A stretch of DNA of 64,000 nt from Alteribacillus sp041949975 (lineage in GTDB: Bacteria; Bacillota; Bacilli; Bacillales; Marinococcaceae), in contig NZ_JBHFQG010000018.1 in the NCBI RefSeq assembly GCF_041949975.1, positions 1-64,000 of the forward strand, written 5' to 3'. Of the stretch, positions 9,272 to 17,490 are shown piece after piece; within the stretch, counting starts at the first letter, position 1; every line of letters begins with the position of its first letter. Position numbers and translations under genes: made by a program. The notes below the pieces were generated by a model. That model was not told the origin of the DNA, ran no database searches, and worked only from the letters and a program-made list of their open reading frames with translations.

Positions 9272-10440
9272 TTGAAAATAGTCAAAATAAAAGAGAAGCC
9301 AGTGCCTATAAAATCTGACATCCGAAATGCTTATATTGATTTTAGTAAAATGACTGCATCGGTTATAGCCATTATAACGGATGTATTCAAAAATGGTGAA
9401 CGAGTGATAGGGTACGGATTCCACTCGAATGGTCGTTATGCCCCAAGCGGTTTATTGCACGAGCGTTTTATCCCGCGCCTACTTCAAGCGGATCCAACAG
9501 AGATTTTAAATGATGATGGTTCAAATTTCGATCCTCACCGTATTTGGGATATATTAATGACCGGTGAAAAGCCGGGAGGGCATGGAGAACGATCGGTAGC
9601 AGTAGGCACCATTGACATGGCTGTATGGGACGCTGTAGCTAAAATTGAAGAAAAGCCTCTTTATCAATTACTTGCAGACCGCTACCGAAATGGAGAAGTA
9701 GATGAGAAGGTATTTGTGTATGCAGCAGGAGGCTATTATAGTCCGAATAAAGATCTTTCGAAACTTCAAGAAGAGATGCAAAGATATCTTGACCAGGGAT
9801 ACTCTGTTGTAAAAATGAAAATTGGCGGGGATTTCTTAGAAGAAGATCTTCGGCGCATCGAAGCTGTTTTAGATGTAGTGCCTGATGGTCAGTCGCTGGC
9901 AGTAGATGCAAATGGAAGATTTGATTTAGAAACAGCTATTACATATGCAGAAAAGCTAGAGCCTTATAACCTTTTCTGGTACGAAGAAGCTGGAGATCCA
10001 CTGGATTTTGAATTACAGGCGAACTTGCCAAACATTATAAAAACCCAATGGCAACAGGAGAAAACCTCTTTTCTATGCAAGATGCACGCAACCTTATAAG
10101 GTATGCAGGTTTAAGAAAAGATAGGGACATTCTTCAGTTCGATTGTGCCTTGAGCTATGGCTTAGTAGAGTATTTACGCATTTTAGAAATGCTGAAGGAA
10201 TATGATTGGTCTCCACGTCGATGCATCCCGCATGGCGGACATCAATTGTCCTTAAATATTGCAGCCGGCTTAGGATTAGGGGGAAATGAATCTTATCCAG
10301 GAGTGTTCCCGCCGTTTGGAGGATTTTCTGATGGATATGCCATAGAAGACGGCTATGTACGTCTCCCGGACATCCCTGGAGTTGGTTTTGAAGCAAAAAG
10401 TGATTTAATCCAGCTGCTGCGCTCCGTTTCAGGAAATTAA
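9272..10440 (+). pseudogene. Frameshifted enolase-superfamily enzyme, D-tartrate dehydratase-like
   Basis: Two overlapping frames form one mandelate racemase/muconate lactonizing-type protein of about 389 residues. The first frame (9272 to about 10020, TTG start after GGGGAG) holds the capping domain, the KMK acid/base lysines in VVKMKIGG and the metal ligands in VDANGRF and WYEEAGDP. The second (about 10021-10440) holds the third ligand in ATGENLF and the His in IPHGGHQ. The join needs one extra base near 10021, where LQA should run into ELAKHYKNP; no homopolymer is there. The C-terminal half strongly resembles D-tartrate dehydratase as I remember it. A real mutation and a sequencing error are both possible. 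Confidence 0.83.
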
Positions 10441-10470
10441 GGAAGGAGGGAAAAACTCCTTCCTTTGTCT
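10439..10470 (+). terminator. Intrinsic terminator after the D-tartrate dehydratase-like gene
   Basis: A 10-bp stem (10439-10448 with 10456-10465) closes a 7-base A-rich loop and is followed by a short T-rich tract. It starts within the stop codon of the preceding gene and probably ends the catabolic cluster transcript. Confidence 0.65.
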
Positions 10471-10863
10471 TATAACAATGTTTCTAACGGTTTATATATT
10501 TTGTGAGATCCTTTCGTAAAACTTCAAACGTTAACTCCATCATCAAAAAAACCTCGACAAGCCACTGGAAAAGGGACAAAAAGGAAAAGAGAACCTTAAT
10601 GATTTTGACATTCATCGGTTGTGAGCACTGTGGTCTGTTGATGCTTTGTTCGTATTTTATTTATCCATTTTCCGTCCCCTTGGTTCTTTTCGGATAATAA
10701 AAATATGGAAAATCCACATAAACACGTTTTATTTTATTATGGCATTTATGAAAGTAATATTTTCCAATTCTAAATACAACATAGAATGGTCTTCCTTATG
10801 ATTAGTGTTCCCTTTTGCATCATGTTAAGATAAAACGGGTAATGATTCGCAGGAGGGTAGACA
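10471..10863. other. Intergenic stretch without a recognisable gene
   Basis: About 390 AT-rich bases lie between the terminator and the MscS gene. Short open frames here have no ribosome binding site and no family resemblance. The MscS ribosome binding site (GGAGGG) is at the right end, and a promoter for that gene must lie here, but I see no convincing -35/-10 pair. Confidence 0.5.
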
Positions 10864-12000
10864 ATGGATTATTTGTATAATTGGTGGTATTGGTTTATAG
10901 ACCTGCCGTGGATTGATATAGGTATTGCGTTTGTTATATTTTTGCTTATATTTGTATTTCGGAAGATTTTTACAACCTATATCTTTAGATTTATTATGAG
11001 GTTTGCAAAAAAAACGCCGACCGATATTTTCACAAATTTAATTGTTGCGTTTGAGAAACCAATTCGGTTTTTCATCGGAATTCTTGGGATTTATCTAGCA
11101 ATTTTATATCTGCCGATCCCGCGGGAGCAATTAGGATTGATCAATACGCTTTACCGTTCGATTATTATCGTCGTCATCGGATGGGGGCTTTTTAACTTTG
11201 CTTCCTCGTCATCGAGTTTGTTTTATAAAATTTCGCATAAGATGGAAGATGGCGAAGACAGCATGCTCATTCCATTTTTGTCGAAGCTGCTTCGTTTTGT
11301 CATTGTTGCGCTCACGATTACGGTTGTGGCTCATGAATGGGATTATGATATTAATGGATTTGTTGCTGGGCTTGGTCTGGGCGGACTGGCCTTTGCGCTT
11401 GCAGCTCAGGATACACTCAGCAATTTCTTTGGCGGTATCATCATAGTGAGCGAACGTCCCTTTAAAAAAGGAGACTGGATTGCAACGCCTACGGTAGAAG
11501 GAATTGTAGAAGATATTTCGTTTCGCAGCACAAAGGTAAGGACTTTTGAAGATTCACTTGTCACCGTGCCAAATAATACACTCGCTCATGAAGCGATCAC
11601 CAATTGGTCGGAAATGGACAAGCGTCTGATCAGTTTTACCGTTGGAGTGGAATATGCTACGTCGAGAGAAAAGCTCGAGCGTGTTGTAAACAGAATCGAA
11701 GAGATGCTTTTTAACCATGAAGCAATCGACAATGAGCTTATTATTGTGAAGCTAAATGAAATGAGCTCGTCATCGTATGATATCTTTCTATATTTCTTTA
11801 CGAAAACCACGGCTTGGGTAGAATGGTTTAATGTAAAACAGCAGATGAATCTGGAAGTTATTAAAATATTAGAAGAAGAAGACGTACACATTGCATTTCC
11901 ATCAAGGTCTATGTATCTCGAAAAGTATCCAGATGACTTATATAACGCGTTTAAAGAGAGACAAAGGGAAGTGGATATAGATAAGAAAGAAACAGAGTAG
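10864..12000 (+). CDS. MscS family mechanosensitive channel
   Basis: A 378-residue small-conductance mechanosensitive channel. Hydrophobic segments lie near residues 15-37, 66-84 and 95-118, then a pore-lining helix with the Gly/Ala pattern GFVAGLGLGGLAFALAAQDTL near 157-178. The beta domain follows (FKKGDWI, VEDISFRSTKVRTFEDSLVTVPN). It protects cells from osmotic downshock. A second MscS homologue, ykuT, is at 27898. GGAGGG precedes the ATG. The next gene is 113 bases downstream. Confidence 0.92.
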   Translation: MDYLYNWWYWFIDLPWIDIGIAFVIFLLIFVFRKIFTTYIFRFIMRFAKKTPTDIFTNLIVAFEKPIRFFIGILGIYLAILYLPIPREQLGLINTLYRSIIIVVIGWGLFNFASSSSSLFYKISHKMEDGEDSMLIPFLSKLLRFVIVALTITVVAHEWDYDINGFVAGLGLGGLAFALAAQDTLSNFFGGIIIVSERPFKKGDWIATPTVEGIVEDISFRSTKVRTFEDSLVTVPNNTLAHEAITNWSEMDKRLISFTVGVEYATSREKLERVVNRIEEMLFNHEAIDNELIIVKLNEMSSSSYDIFLYFFTKTTAWVEWFNVKQQMNLEVIKILEEEDVHIAFPSRSMYLEKYPDDLYNAFKERQREVDIDKKETE

Positions 12001-12113
12001 TGGCTGTTGCGACATTTCTGTGAATTCTTCTTACAATCCGGTAGCTATTTTATAAAGAACTATTTATAATAGAGGAGGCTTACAAGGATCGTTTAAAAAA
12101 GGAGAAGATGATA

Positions 12114-12509
12114 ATGGAACAACAGGAAACTATTTCGTTGTTCAAAAGCTTATCTGTTCATAAAGTATTGGAACTTGTCCACCTTTTAGAACACTATGAA
12201 AGTGACGTTTTCATGGAAAAAAAGAATAAAGCAGCTAACGGAAAAAGTGTACTAGGGATGATGTCTGTATTTACGACCATTCGAATTGGAGATAAAGTGC
12301 ATATGCGGGTGAAAGGAGAAGATTCCGACAAAGTATGCTCTGCGGTGCACGCATTTTTACAAGATGCCGGTGCAGAAGAAGAAGTACTCGGTTATTGGGA
12401 AGAAGAAGGAGTAGAAACGGTTGAAAAAGCAATGACCGCATCTTTAAACCATTGGTCTCCCGATGTCCGGCATGTTGCAAAATCATATTTAAAAACAACC
12501 AGACACTAA
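12114..12509 (+). CDS. HPr/Crh-like protein lacking the catalytic histidine motif
   Basis: A 131-residue protein whose first 85 residues resemble the PTS phosphocarrier HPr. The segment KSVLGMMSV near 44-52 matches the HPr Ser46 region (KSIMGVMSL), with Ser45 or Ser51 as counterparts, and the following strands align. The HARP active-site motif is not present; the N-terminus reads SLSVHKVLEL instead. That recalls Crh, which keeps the regulatory Ser but cannot pass phosphate. A C-terminal extension of about 45 residues is not part of the HPr fold. The ATG at 12114 fits AAGGAG better than the one at 12108. Function is unknown. Confidence 0.65.
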   Translation: MEQQETISLFKSLSVHKVLELVHLLEHYESDVFMEKKNKAANGKSVLGMMSVFTTIRIGDKVHMRVKGEDSDKVCSAVHAFLQDAGAEEEVLGYWEEEGVETVEKAMTASLNHWSPDVRHVAKSYLKTTRH

Positions 12510-12523
12510 AGTGATTCATAAAA

Positions 12524-12580
12524 CCGTTTCAATAGCTGATTCGTTATCTCAGCTGTTGAAATGGCTATTTCATATTTCTT
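12524..12580 (+). terminator. Terminator after the HPr-like gene
   Basis: A 16-bp stem with two mismatches (12524-12539 and 12549-12564) has a 9-base loop and is followed by a T-rich tract. It separates the HPr-like gene from the broken HD-GYP gene. Confidence 0.7.
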
Positions 12581-12717
12581 TACAATGAAGCCTTCTGCAC
12601 TTTTCTGATAAAACCCTCAAAAATTCCTGTTATTTCCGCGTGAAACTCCGATATAATAGAGGAACAACAAATCTAACAAAAAGACTCAAAGAAAAGAAAA
12701 CTCAAAAGGTGATACTT

Positions 12718-13693
12718 ATGCGGTATACTTTAACCCAAAATATTCAGCAGGGGGACAAATTAGCGCGCCACATTTATGCAAGTGATGGCCGCATTTTATT
12801 AAATGCCGGAGTGCCTCTTACAGTTGGTCATATGGGTGTTCAGGCGGTCTACTAGAAGATGAAAAACTTCAAGATGTAACTGTAGAAGAAGTAGTGTCGG
12901 AAAAAACAAGAAGAGAGACGGCTTCAGCGCTTGCAGAGTCTTATCAGTATGTCCAATATAAAAGCAATTAACCAATCCGTATATACATTAATAGAGGAAA
13001 TATCATTAAACAAAGATATTCTTTTAAATTTAACGGATATTCGAACAACGGATAATGCGTTGTACGTTCATTCAGTCAATGTTTGTATTATGTCCATTTT
13101 AACCGGGACGAAAATGGGCCTAGACCGGGTGAAGCTTCAGGAATTAGCTATAGGTGCACTGCTCCATGATATCGGAAAGGTCATTCCGGAAAGCAAACGG
13201 CTGGACGAGCACCATTCCTGGATCGGTTTTAATTTTTTAAGAAAAAATAAAGAAATCAGTACATTATCTTCTCATATTGCGCTTGCTCATCATGAACACA
13301 TTGATGGAAGCGGCGTACCAAGGGGCATGGCAGGAAAAGATATTCATCTGCTGGCAAAAATTACAGCTGCAGCTAACTTTTATGACAACCTTGTTGCCGG
13401 CGGAAGCGGGAATATGGAGCCATTGCGAACTGCTGTTAGGACTCACCAATCATCATTTTTCTTTTAACGTAGTTTGGAAGTTTTTACGCACGATCGCGTT
13501 TTATCCGACCGGAAGTCAGGTGAAACTGACAACAGGGGAAGGAGGCGTCGTTGTTAGCCAGCATAAAGGACTCCCTCAGCGTCCGGTCGTGCAAGTGTTT
13601 AAAGCTTTTTTCGGTCAAAATGTAGACTACGATATTACAGACCTTGATCCTGTCAAGCATACCACTCTTTTTATCCAAAATACAGTTGAATAA
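12718..13693 (+). pseudogene. HD-GYP phosphodiesterase gene broken by frameshifts
   Basis: Pieces in different frames make up one HD-GYP protein, a family that hydrolyses cyclic di-GMP. The start (MRYTLTQNIQQGDKLARHIY, with AAAGGTGA upstream) runs to about 12850. A linker (LEDEKLQDVTVEEVV) then continues in another frame. The catalytic domain from about 12940 carries HSVNV, the HDIGK motif and HHEHIDGSGVP. The last part (LLLGLTNHHFSFNVVWKFL to the end) is shifted again near 13430. At least three frame changes exclude a single sequencing slip, so the gene is almost certainly dead. The GYP signature is GVP here. Confidence 0.85.
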
Positions 13694-13699
13694 TCCGTC

Positions 13700-13741
13700 T
13701 CCGTCTGGTGCTGAAGCATTCAGCGGCGGGCTTCTTTTTCT
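13700..13741 (+). terminator. Terminator between the HD-GYP remnant and lysR
   Basis: A 6-bp stem with a 3-base loop (13710-13724), extended by partial pairing outside, is followed on the plus strand by a T-rich run. It overlaps the stop codon of the convergent LysR gene. Confidence 0.45.
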
Positions 13742-14595
13742 AAAAATTTAAGAAAGATCTCATTTGCCGTAGAAAGCGGCAAATTTTTTTTATGAGCGAT
13801 TCCTAAAGTTAAGACAATCGGCGGATCAAAAGGAATGGCAACCAGGTCTTCGTCCGGACGGATGACCATTTTCAAAAATACGGTAACACCAAATTTTCTG
13901 GCTGCTAAAGATTTGGCCATAGATATTTGATTGGTTTCAAACGCAATATGAGGACTTTTGCCGGCTAATTCACCAGCACGGTCAATAATTTTTCGCTGGT
14001 AATATCCTTCTTTAAAAAGGATTAAAGGCTCTTCGGCTAAAATTTCCAACCGAACGGAAGACCGAGAGGACAATGGGTGTGAAGGAGCAACCACCATCAT
14101 CAATGGTTCTTGGAGAAAAGGATGAATATCTAGTTTATGAGATACCTCATCTATCATAACGGTACCCATTTCTAAATTACCTTCTAGAATAGCTGTTTCA
14201 ATGTCAGTTGTCCCTGCTTCGAAAAAATCTATTTCCATGTCAGGGTATTGGTTTTTAAATAAGGAGAGTTTATCTGGAAAATAATAGGATCCTACCATAG
14301 AAGGAACCCCAATTTGAACAGTTCCCCGGATACCTTCTTTAATTTCTTCTAATTCTTTTTCAGCTTGCTTCATTTTTTGTCGAATTTCAAGAGCATGCTT
14401 TTTCAATACGCTGCCTTCCATTGTTAAACGCACACTTCGTTTTTCACGGATAAAAAGACGAAGACCTAATTCGGATTCGAGGTTTTGGATCGATTTCGTA
14501 ATCGCAGGCTGTGCTATGCGAAGCTCAGTTGCGGCTTTTGTAAAGCTTTCATGTTCGGCAACGGTTAAAAAATAAGTGAGCTGCTTAATATCCAT
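13720..14595 (-). CDS. LysR family transcriptional regulator
   Basis: A 291-residue LysR-type regulator. The winged helix is at residues 1-60 (MDIKQLTYFLTVAEHESFTK, then AAQPAITKSIQNLE-type recognition helix), followed by a coiled linker helix and a periplasmic-binding-like effector domain (QIGVPSMVGSYYFP, GTTDIETAILEG). The start at 14595 is chosen because GGAGG lies 7 bases upstream; an earlier in-frame ATG at 14625 has none. It is divergent from the MFS gene at 14713, the usual arrangement for a LysR protein that controls its neighbour in response to the transported compound. The ligand is unknown. Confidence 0.9.
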   Translation of the reverse strand: MDIKQLTYFLTVAEHESFTKAATELRIAQPAITKSIQNLESELGLRLFIREKRSVRLTMEGSVLKKHALEIRQKMKQAEKELEEIKEGIRGTVQIGVPSMVGSYYFPDKLSLFKNQYPDMEIDFFEAGTTDIETAILEGNLEMGTVMIDEVSHKLDIHPFLQEPLMMVVAPSHPLSSRSSVRLEILAEEPLILFKEGYYQRKIIDRAGELAGKSPHIAFETNQISMAKSLAARKFGVTVFLKMVIRPDEDLVAIPFDPPIVLTLGIAHKKNLPLSTANEIFLKFLEKEARR

Positions 14596-14712
14596 CTGAC
14601 TTCCTCCATATAAAAAAGTTATCATTTTAATAATTATTATATATTTTATTTATGAGAATTTCACTGGTAGCATAAAAGATATGACTCCAAGAATGAAAGA
14701 AGGCAGCATGCC
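14596..14712. promoter_or_regulatory. Divergent control region of lysR and MFS genes
   Basis: The AT-rich 117-base gap must hold both promoters. A 10-bp perfect palindrome (AATAATTATT, 14629-14638) is a candidate LysR contact point. The MFS side has only a modest ribosome binding site (GAAGG) before its ATG. Confidence 0.4.
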
Positions 14713-15939
14713 ATGATTGATGTAGAAACAAAGTCTTTTTGGAAAGCAACAGCAGCATTAGGGGCTTCATCACTGTTAATTTTTGCAAATATGTATTTTC
14801 CTCAGCCGCTTCTGCCGCTGTTCACAGAAGAATTCGGTATTACCGAAACCGTATCAAGCTTGATCATTTCTGTCTCATTGTTTGTATTAGGAATCAGCTT
14901 TTTTCTTTATACCGCTCTTTCTGATGCATTTGGCAGACGAAATATTATTTTTATCGCAATGGCCCTTGGCACTATTGGAACGTTAGCGATCAGTGCAGCC
15001 CCTTCGTTTGAATGGCTGCTGGCTGCAAGAATTTTTCAAGCTGCAGCTCTTGCCGGTATTCCTGTGGCAGCAATGGCCTATATCAGCGAAGAATATAAGA
15101 TGAGAGCGATGACTGTTGCCGTAGGGATATATATTAGCTGTAACAGTGTAGGAGGCATGGGAGGACGGGTGTTAAGCGGTGTCCTGGCCGATGTTTGGGA
15201 TTGGAGAGGAGCGTTTGTGATCATGGCAGGTGTCAGTTTTGTGCTGTTTTTTATGGTATACCTGCTTTTGCCTCGTTCCAAGCAATTTAAGGCTCGTCCG
15301 TTTCAATTAAAAGAAGTGCTCGCAAATAATAAAGAGCATCTTAAAAATCCTGTTATGCTCTATGCCTATATTATAGGCGGGATTCATTTTCTCGTGTTTA
15401 TTGGCATTTTTAACTTTATTACGTATTATCTTAGTGGTGAACCGTTTCAAATATCAACCGCCGTTTTAGGTTTGCTGTTTCTAACGTACGGAGCGGGGAC
15501 GGTCAGTTCTACGTTAGCCGGCAAAGCAGCACAGAAATGGCAGCAAACCTCATGTATTTTTATTGGAATCTGTTTGATGATCGGTGCGTTATTGTTATCC
15601 TTGATCCCTTCTTTTCCTATCATCATCTTGGCTTTATTAGTGCTAAGCTTTGGTTTCTTTTTTGCACATTCGAGCTCAAGCTCCTGGGTAACAAGACATG
15701 CCAAAAAAGCAAAAGCAAGTGCATCAGGCTTGTATTTAACGTCTTATTATTTAGGCGGAAGCCTTGGCAGCTTTTATTACGGGTGGCTGTGGCCGGCATT
15801 TGGCTGGCCTGGTGTTGTAGCTGGGTCTCTGTTTCTTTTAGGCGTTACGTTTACATGCACTAAAGGAATGGCGAAAATGGAAGCGGGAGAAAAACAATTG
15901 ATGGAGAAATATTCAAGCCCTGCAAATCAAAGTGGTTAA
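14713..15939 (+). CDS. MFS transporter, paralogue of the 6199 carrier
   Basis: A 408-residue major facilitator with about 12 membrane segments. It carries ALSDAFGRRNII (about residues 74-85) as the loop 2-3 signature. It shares NMYFPQPLLPLF, MAYISEE and NSVGGMGGR blocks with the carrier at 6199, so both belong to one subfamily (YnfM-like). The divergent LysR gene suggests inducible expression. Members of this group are annotated as efflux proteins for sugars or drugs, but the substrate cannot be read from the sequence. Confidence 0.87.
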   Translation: MIDVETKSFWKATAALGASSLLIFANMYFPQPLLPLFTEEFGITETVSSLIISVSLFVLGISFFLYTALSDAFGRRNIIFIAMALGTIGTLAISAAPSFEWLLAARIFQAAALAGIPVAAMAYISEEYKMRAMTVAVGIYISCNSVGGMGGRVLSGVLADVWDWRGAFVIMAGVSFVLFFMVYLLLPRSKQFKARPFQLKEVLANNKEHLKNPVMLYAYIIGGIHFLVFIGIFNFITYYLSGEPFQISTAVLGLLFLTYGAGTVSSTLAGKAAQKWQQTSCIFIGICLMIGALLLSLIPSFPIIILALLVLSFGFFFAHSSSSSWVTRHAKKAKASASGLYLTSYYLGGSLGSFYYGWLWPAFGWPGVVAGSLFLLGVTFTCTKGMAKMEAGEKQLMEKYSSPANQSG

Positions 15940-16083
15940 TAGCTTTGGGAGCTGTTCCTCATACTAAAGACTTATTTCACTAAAAAGAACATTAATAGAG
16001 TGTAAAAATAGTAAAAGAAAGGAAATACACTACTATAAACGAGTGAACGCATAAAAGTTTTTAGAAAAATGGGAGGAACGGTT

Positions 16084-16644
16084 ATGAAATGGATCTACGG
16101 ACTGCTGTTGAGTATAGGTATAATATGCGGCTGTGCTTCAGGGCAGCAGGACAATGCGCTGCCAGTAAAGCAGGCAGAAAAAGCTGACACCAGAATTGAA
16201 GAGAAGCAGCCGCCGAGTGAAGTGAAAAGTGTGAGCCAAAAACAAATAGGTGCAGAAACGTTTAATGAACTAATTGAATCTTTTCATGAATTTAACTACG
16301 CGTCCTACTTGAACCAGGAAAAAGAAGAAATTAAAGAAGCATTAGGAGAACCAGAAGATGAAGGTTGGTTTGAAGGCGGGGAGTACATGCAGTACGGGGA
16401 TTTTACGTTTTTCTTTCATCCTGTTACAGAAAAAGGAATCTCGGTTGCTGTAGAAACAACAAATAAAACATTTGATCAAGAGAAAGCAGAAGATATTTTA
16501 GGTTCAGTTGACCGCAGCTTCTGGAATGAAATGGACAATATGTGGTCAGAAGTGTACGAATTCGAGGATGGAACAATTACTTTTGAAAAAGAATCAGAAG
16601 AAGCAGAACATCCATCTTATATATGGTTTGAAAGCAGCAAATAA
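16084..16644 (+). CDS. Lipoprotein of unknown function
   Basis: A 186-residue secreted lipoprotein. The signal peptide MKWIYGLLLSIGIICGC ends in a lipobox (IICGC) with the lipidated Cys near residue 15-17. The mature part is acidic and Gln/Glu-rich, with no domain that I recognise. The ATG at 16084 has GGGAGG 8 bases upstream, while the in-frame ATG at 16069 has none. It stands alone, with a terminator immediately after. The high acidic content is typical of surface proteins from salt-adapted Bacillaceae. Confidence 0.75.
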   Translation: MKWIYGLLLSIGIICGCASGQQDNALPVKQAEKADTRIEEKQPPSEVKSVSQKQIGAETFNELIESFHEFNYASYLNQEKEEIKEALGEPEDEGWFEGGEYMQYGDFTFFFHPVTEKGISVAVETTNKTFDQEKAEDILGSVDRSFWNEMDNMWSEVYEFEDGTITFEKESEEAEHPSYIWFESSK

Positions 16645-16649
16645 ACGCC

Positions 16650-16690
16650 AAAAAATCTCCGGGTCGTGTATCTGGAGATTTTTTTTATAC
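16650..16690 (+). terminator. Terminator of the lipoprotein gene
   Basis: A 10-bp stem (16651-16660 with 16674-16683) with a 13-base loop runs directly into a run of T on the plus strand. Confidence 0.85.
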
Positions 16691-16780
16691 TCTTAGGAAA
16701 GTATAACTTTTTTATTGGTAAACAGTATAAGCAAAACTACGGTATTCGCCATAAGGAATCGGCGATATGCTTTTTTTAAT

Positions 16781-17191
16781 TTGTTTAGGAAATTATGTTT
16801 TTACAAGTTGTGGATAACTATCTCCATATTGTTTGATCCGCGTCTAGCTTCAGCGCCCAGCCTCTCGGAGGCCCAAGACGGTTTAAGGAACTTTTGCTAG
16901 AATCGCGAACATCGTGTTCGCAACGCAAAAGTCAGCACATCCTGTGCAAGCCAGTTCGACGTTGTCACAGGACGTGACGTTCTTAGTCGAACATCCTTTA
17001 GGACCCTTCTGCTAAAGACGCACACGTCGACGCACAGGACGTGCTAATGTCGCCAATGCCACAGGACGTGGCGTTTTTGGCGACGAAAGTGCAACACAGA
17101 AGTCACCACATCCTGTGGAAGTAAGAGCGCCTTTATTGCCTGGAGAACATTTACCTGTCGAGGCTGACCAGGGCGCTTGCGCTTTGGTTCT
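16781..17191. repeat. Dispersed intergenic repeat, copy A (expanded)
   Basis: This element starts with TTGTTTAGG and ends with GGGCGCTTGCGCTTTGG. It shares its first 160 or so bases almost exactly with copy B at 18843, including GCGTCTAGCTTCAGCGCCC. Copy A has about 170 extra bases made of short palindromes around CACAGGACGTG, bounded by near-identical CACATCCTGTG boxes at about 16936 and 17106. Copy B has a single such box. Related shorter copies are at 46577 and 29779. No protein is encoded. I recall similar TCTAGCT...GCGCTTGCGCTTTT elements between genes of many Bacillaceae. Confidence 0.85.
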
Positions 17192-17351
17192 GTACCGATT
17201 GATTCTCTGATCAATTAAACTGTAACACAACAGAAAGGGTAAATTATATGTGTGCTAATAGCAAAAAGAAGCAAAACCCCTGTTAAAACAATAATTTTGT
17301 TTTCAGAATATTAAAATTTATATAAAACACAAAAAAATTTCCAATTTTATG

Positions 17352-17414
17352 TTGCATAACAGTGTTCTCTGTTATATTATAATAACTAACGAAACAAACT
17401 GTATTAAAACAGTT
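17352..17414 (+). promoter_or_regulatory. aceA promoter with two inverted repeats
   Basis: TTGCAT (17352-17357) and TATTAT (17375-17380), 17 bases apart, form a plausible sigma-A promoter. An inverted repeat ATAACAG-N6-CTGTTAT (17356-17375) fills the spacer. A second, AACTGT-N6-ACAGTT (17397-17414), lies just downstream of the expected start. Both share the ACAG/CTGT half-sites, so one repressor may bind both. Its identity is unknown. Confidence 0.55.
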
Positions 17415-17490
17415 GAAAAAGAAAGGGATAAGCCGGGAAGGGGGCTGGCTGAATCTCTTCACTTTCATTATTAAAAAGGAGATGAGAAAC

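Noticed and set aside
10503..10697. Open frame of 64 codons after the first cluster
   Set aside because: No ribosome binding site, no family likeness, and low-complexity AT-rich composition.
16781..17191. Insertion sequence or CRISPR from the repeated palindromes
   Set aside because: No transposase, no target duplication and irregular spacing of the CACAGGACGTG boxes; it is better described as a dispersed palindromic repeat.
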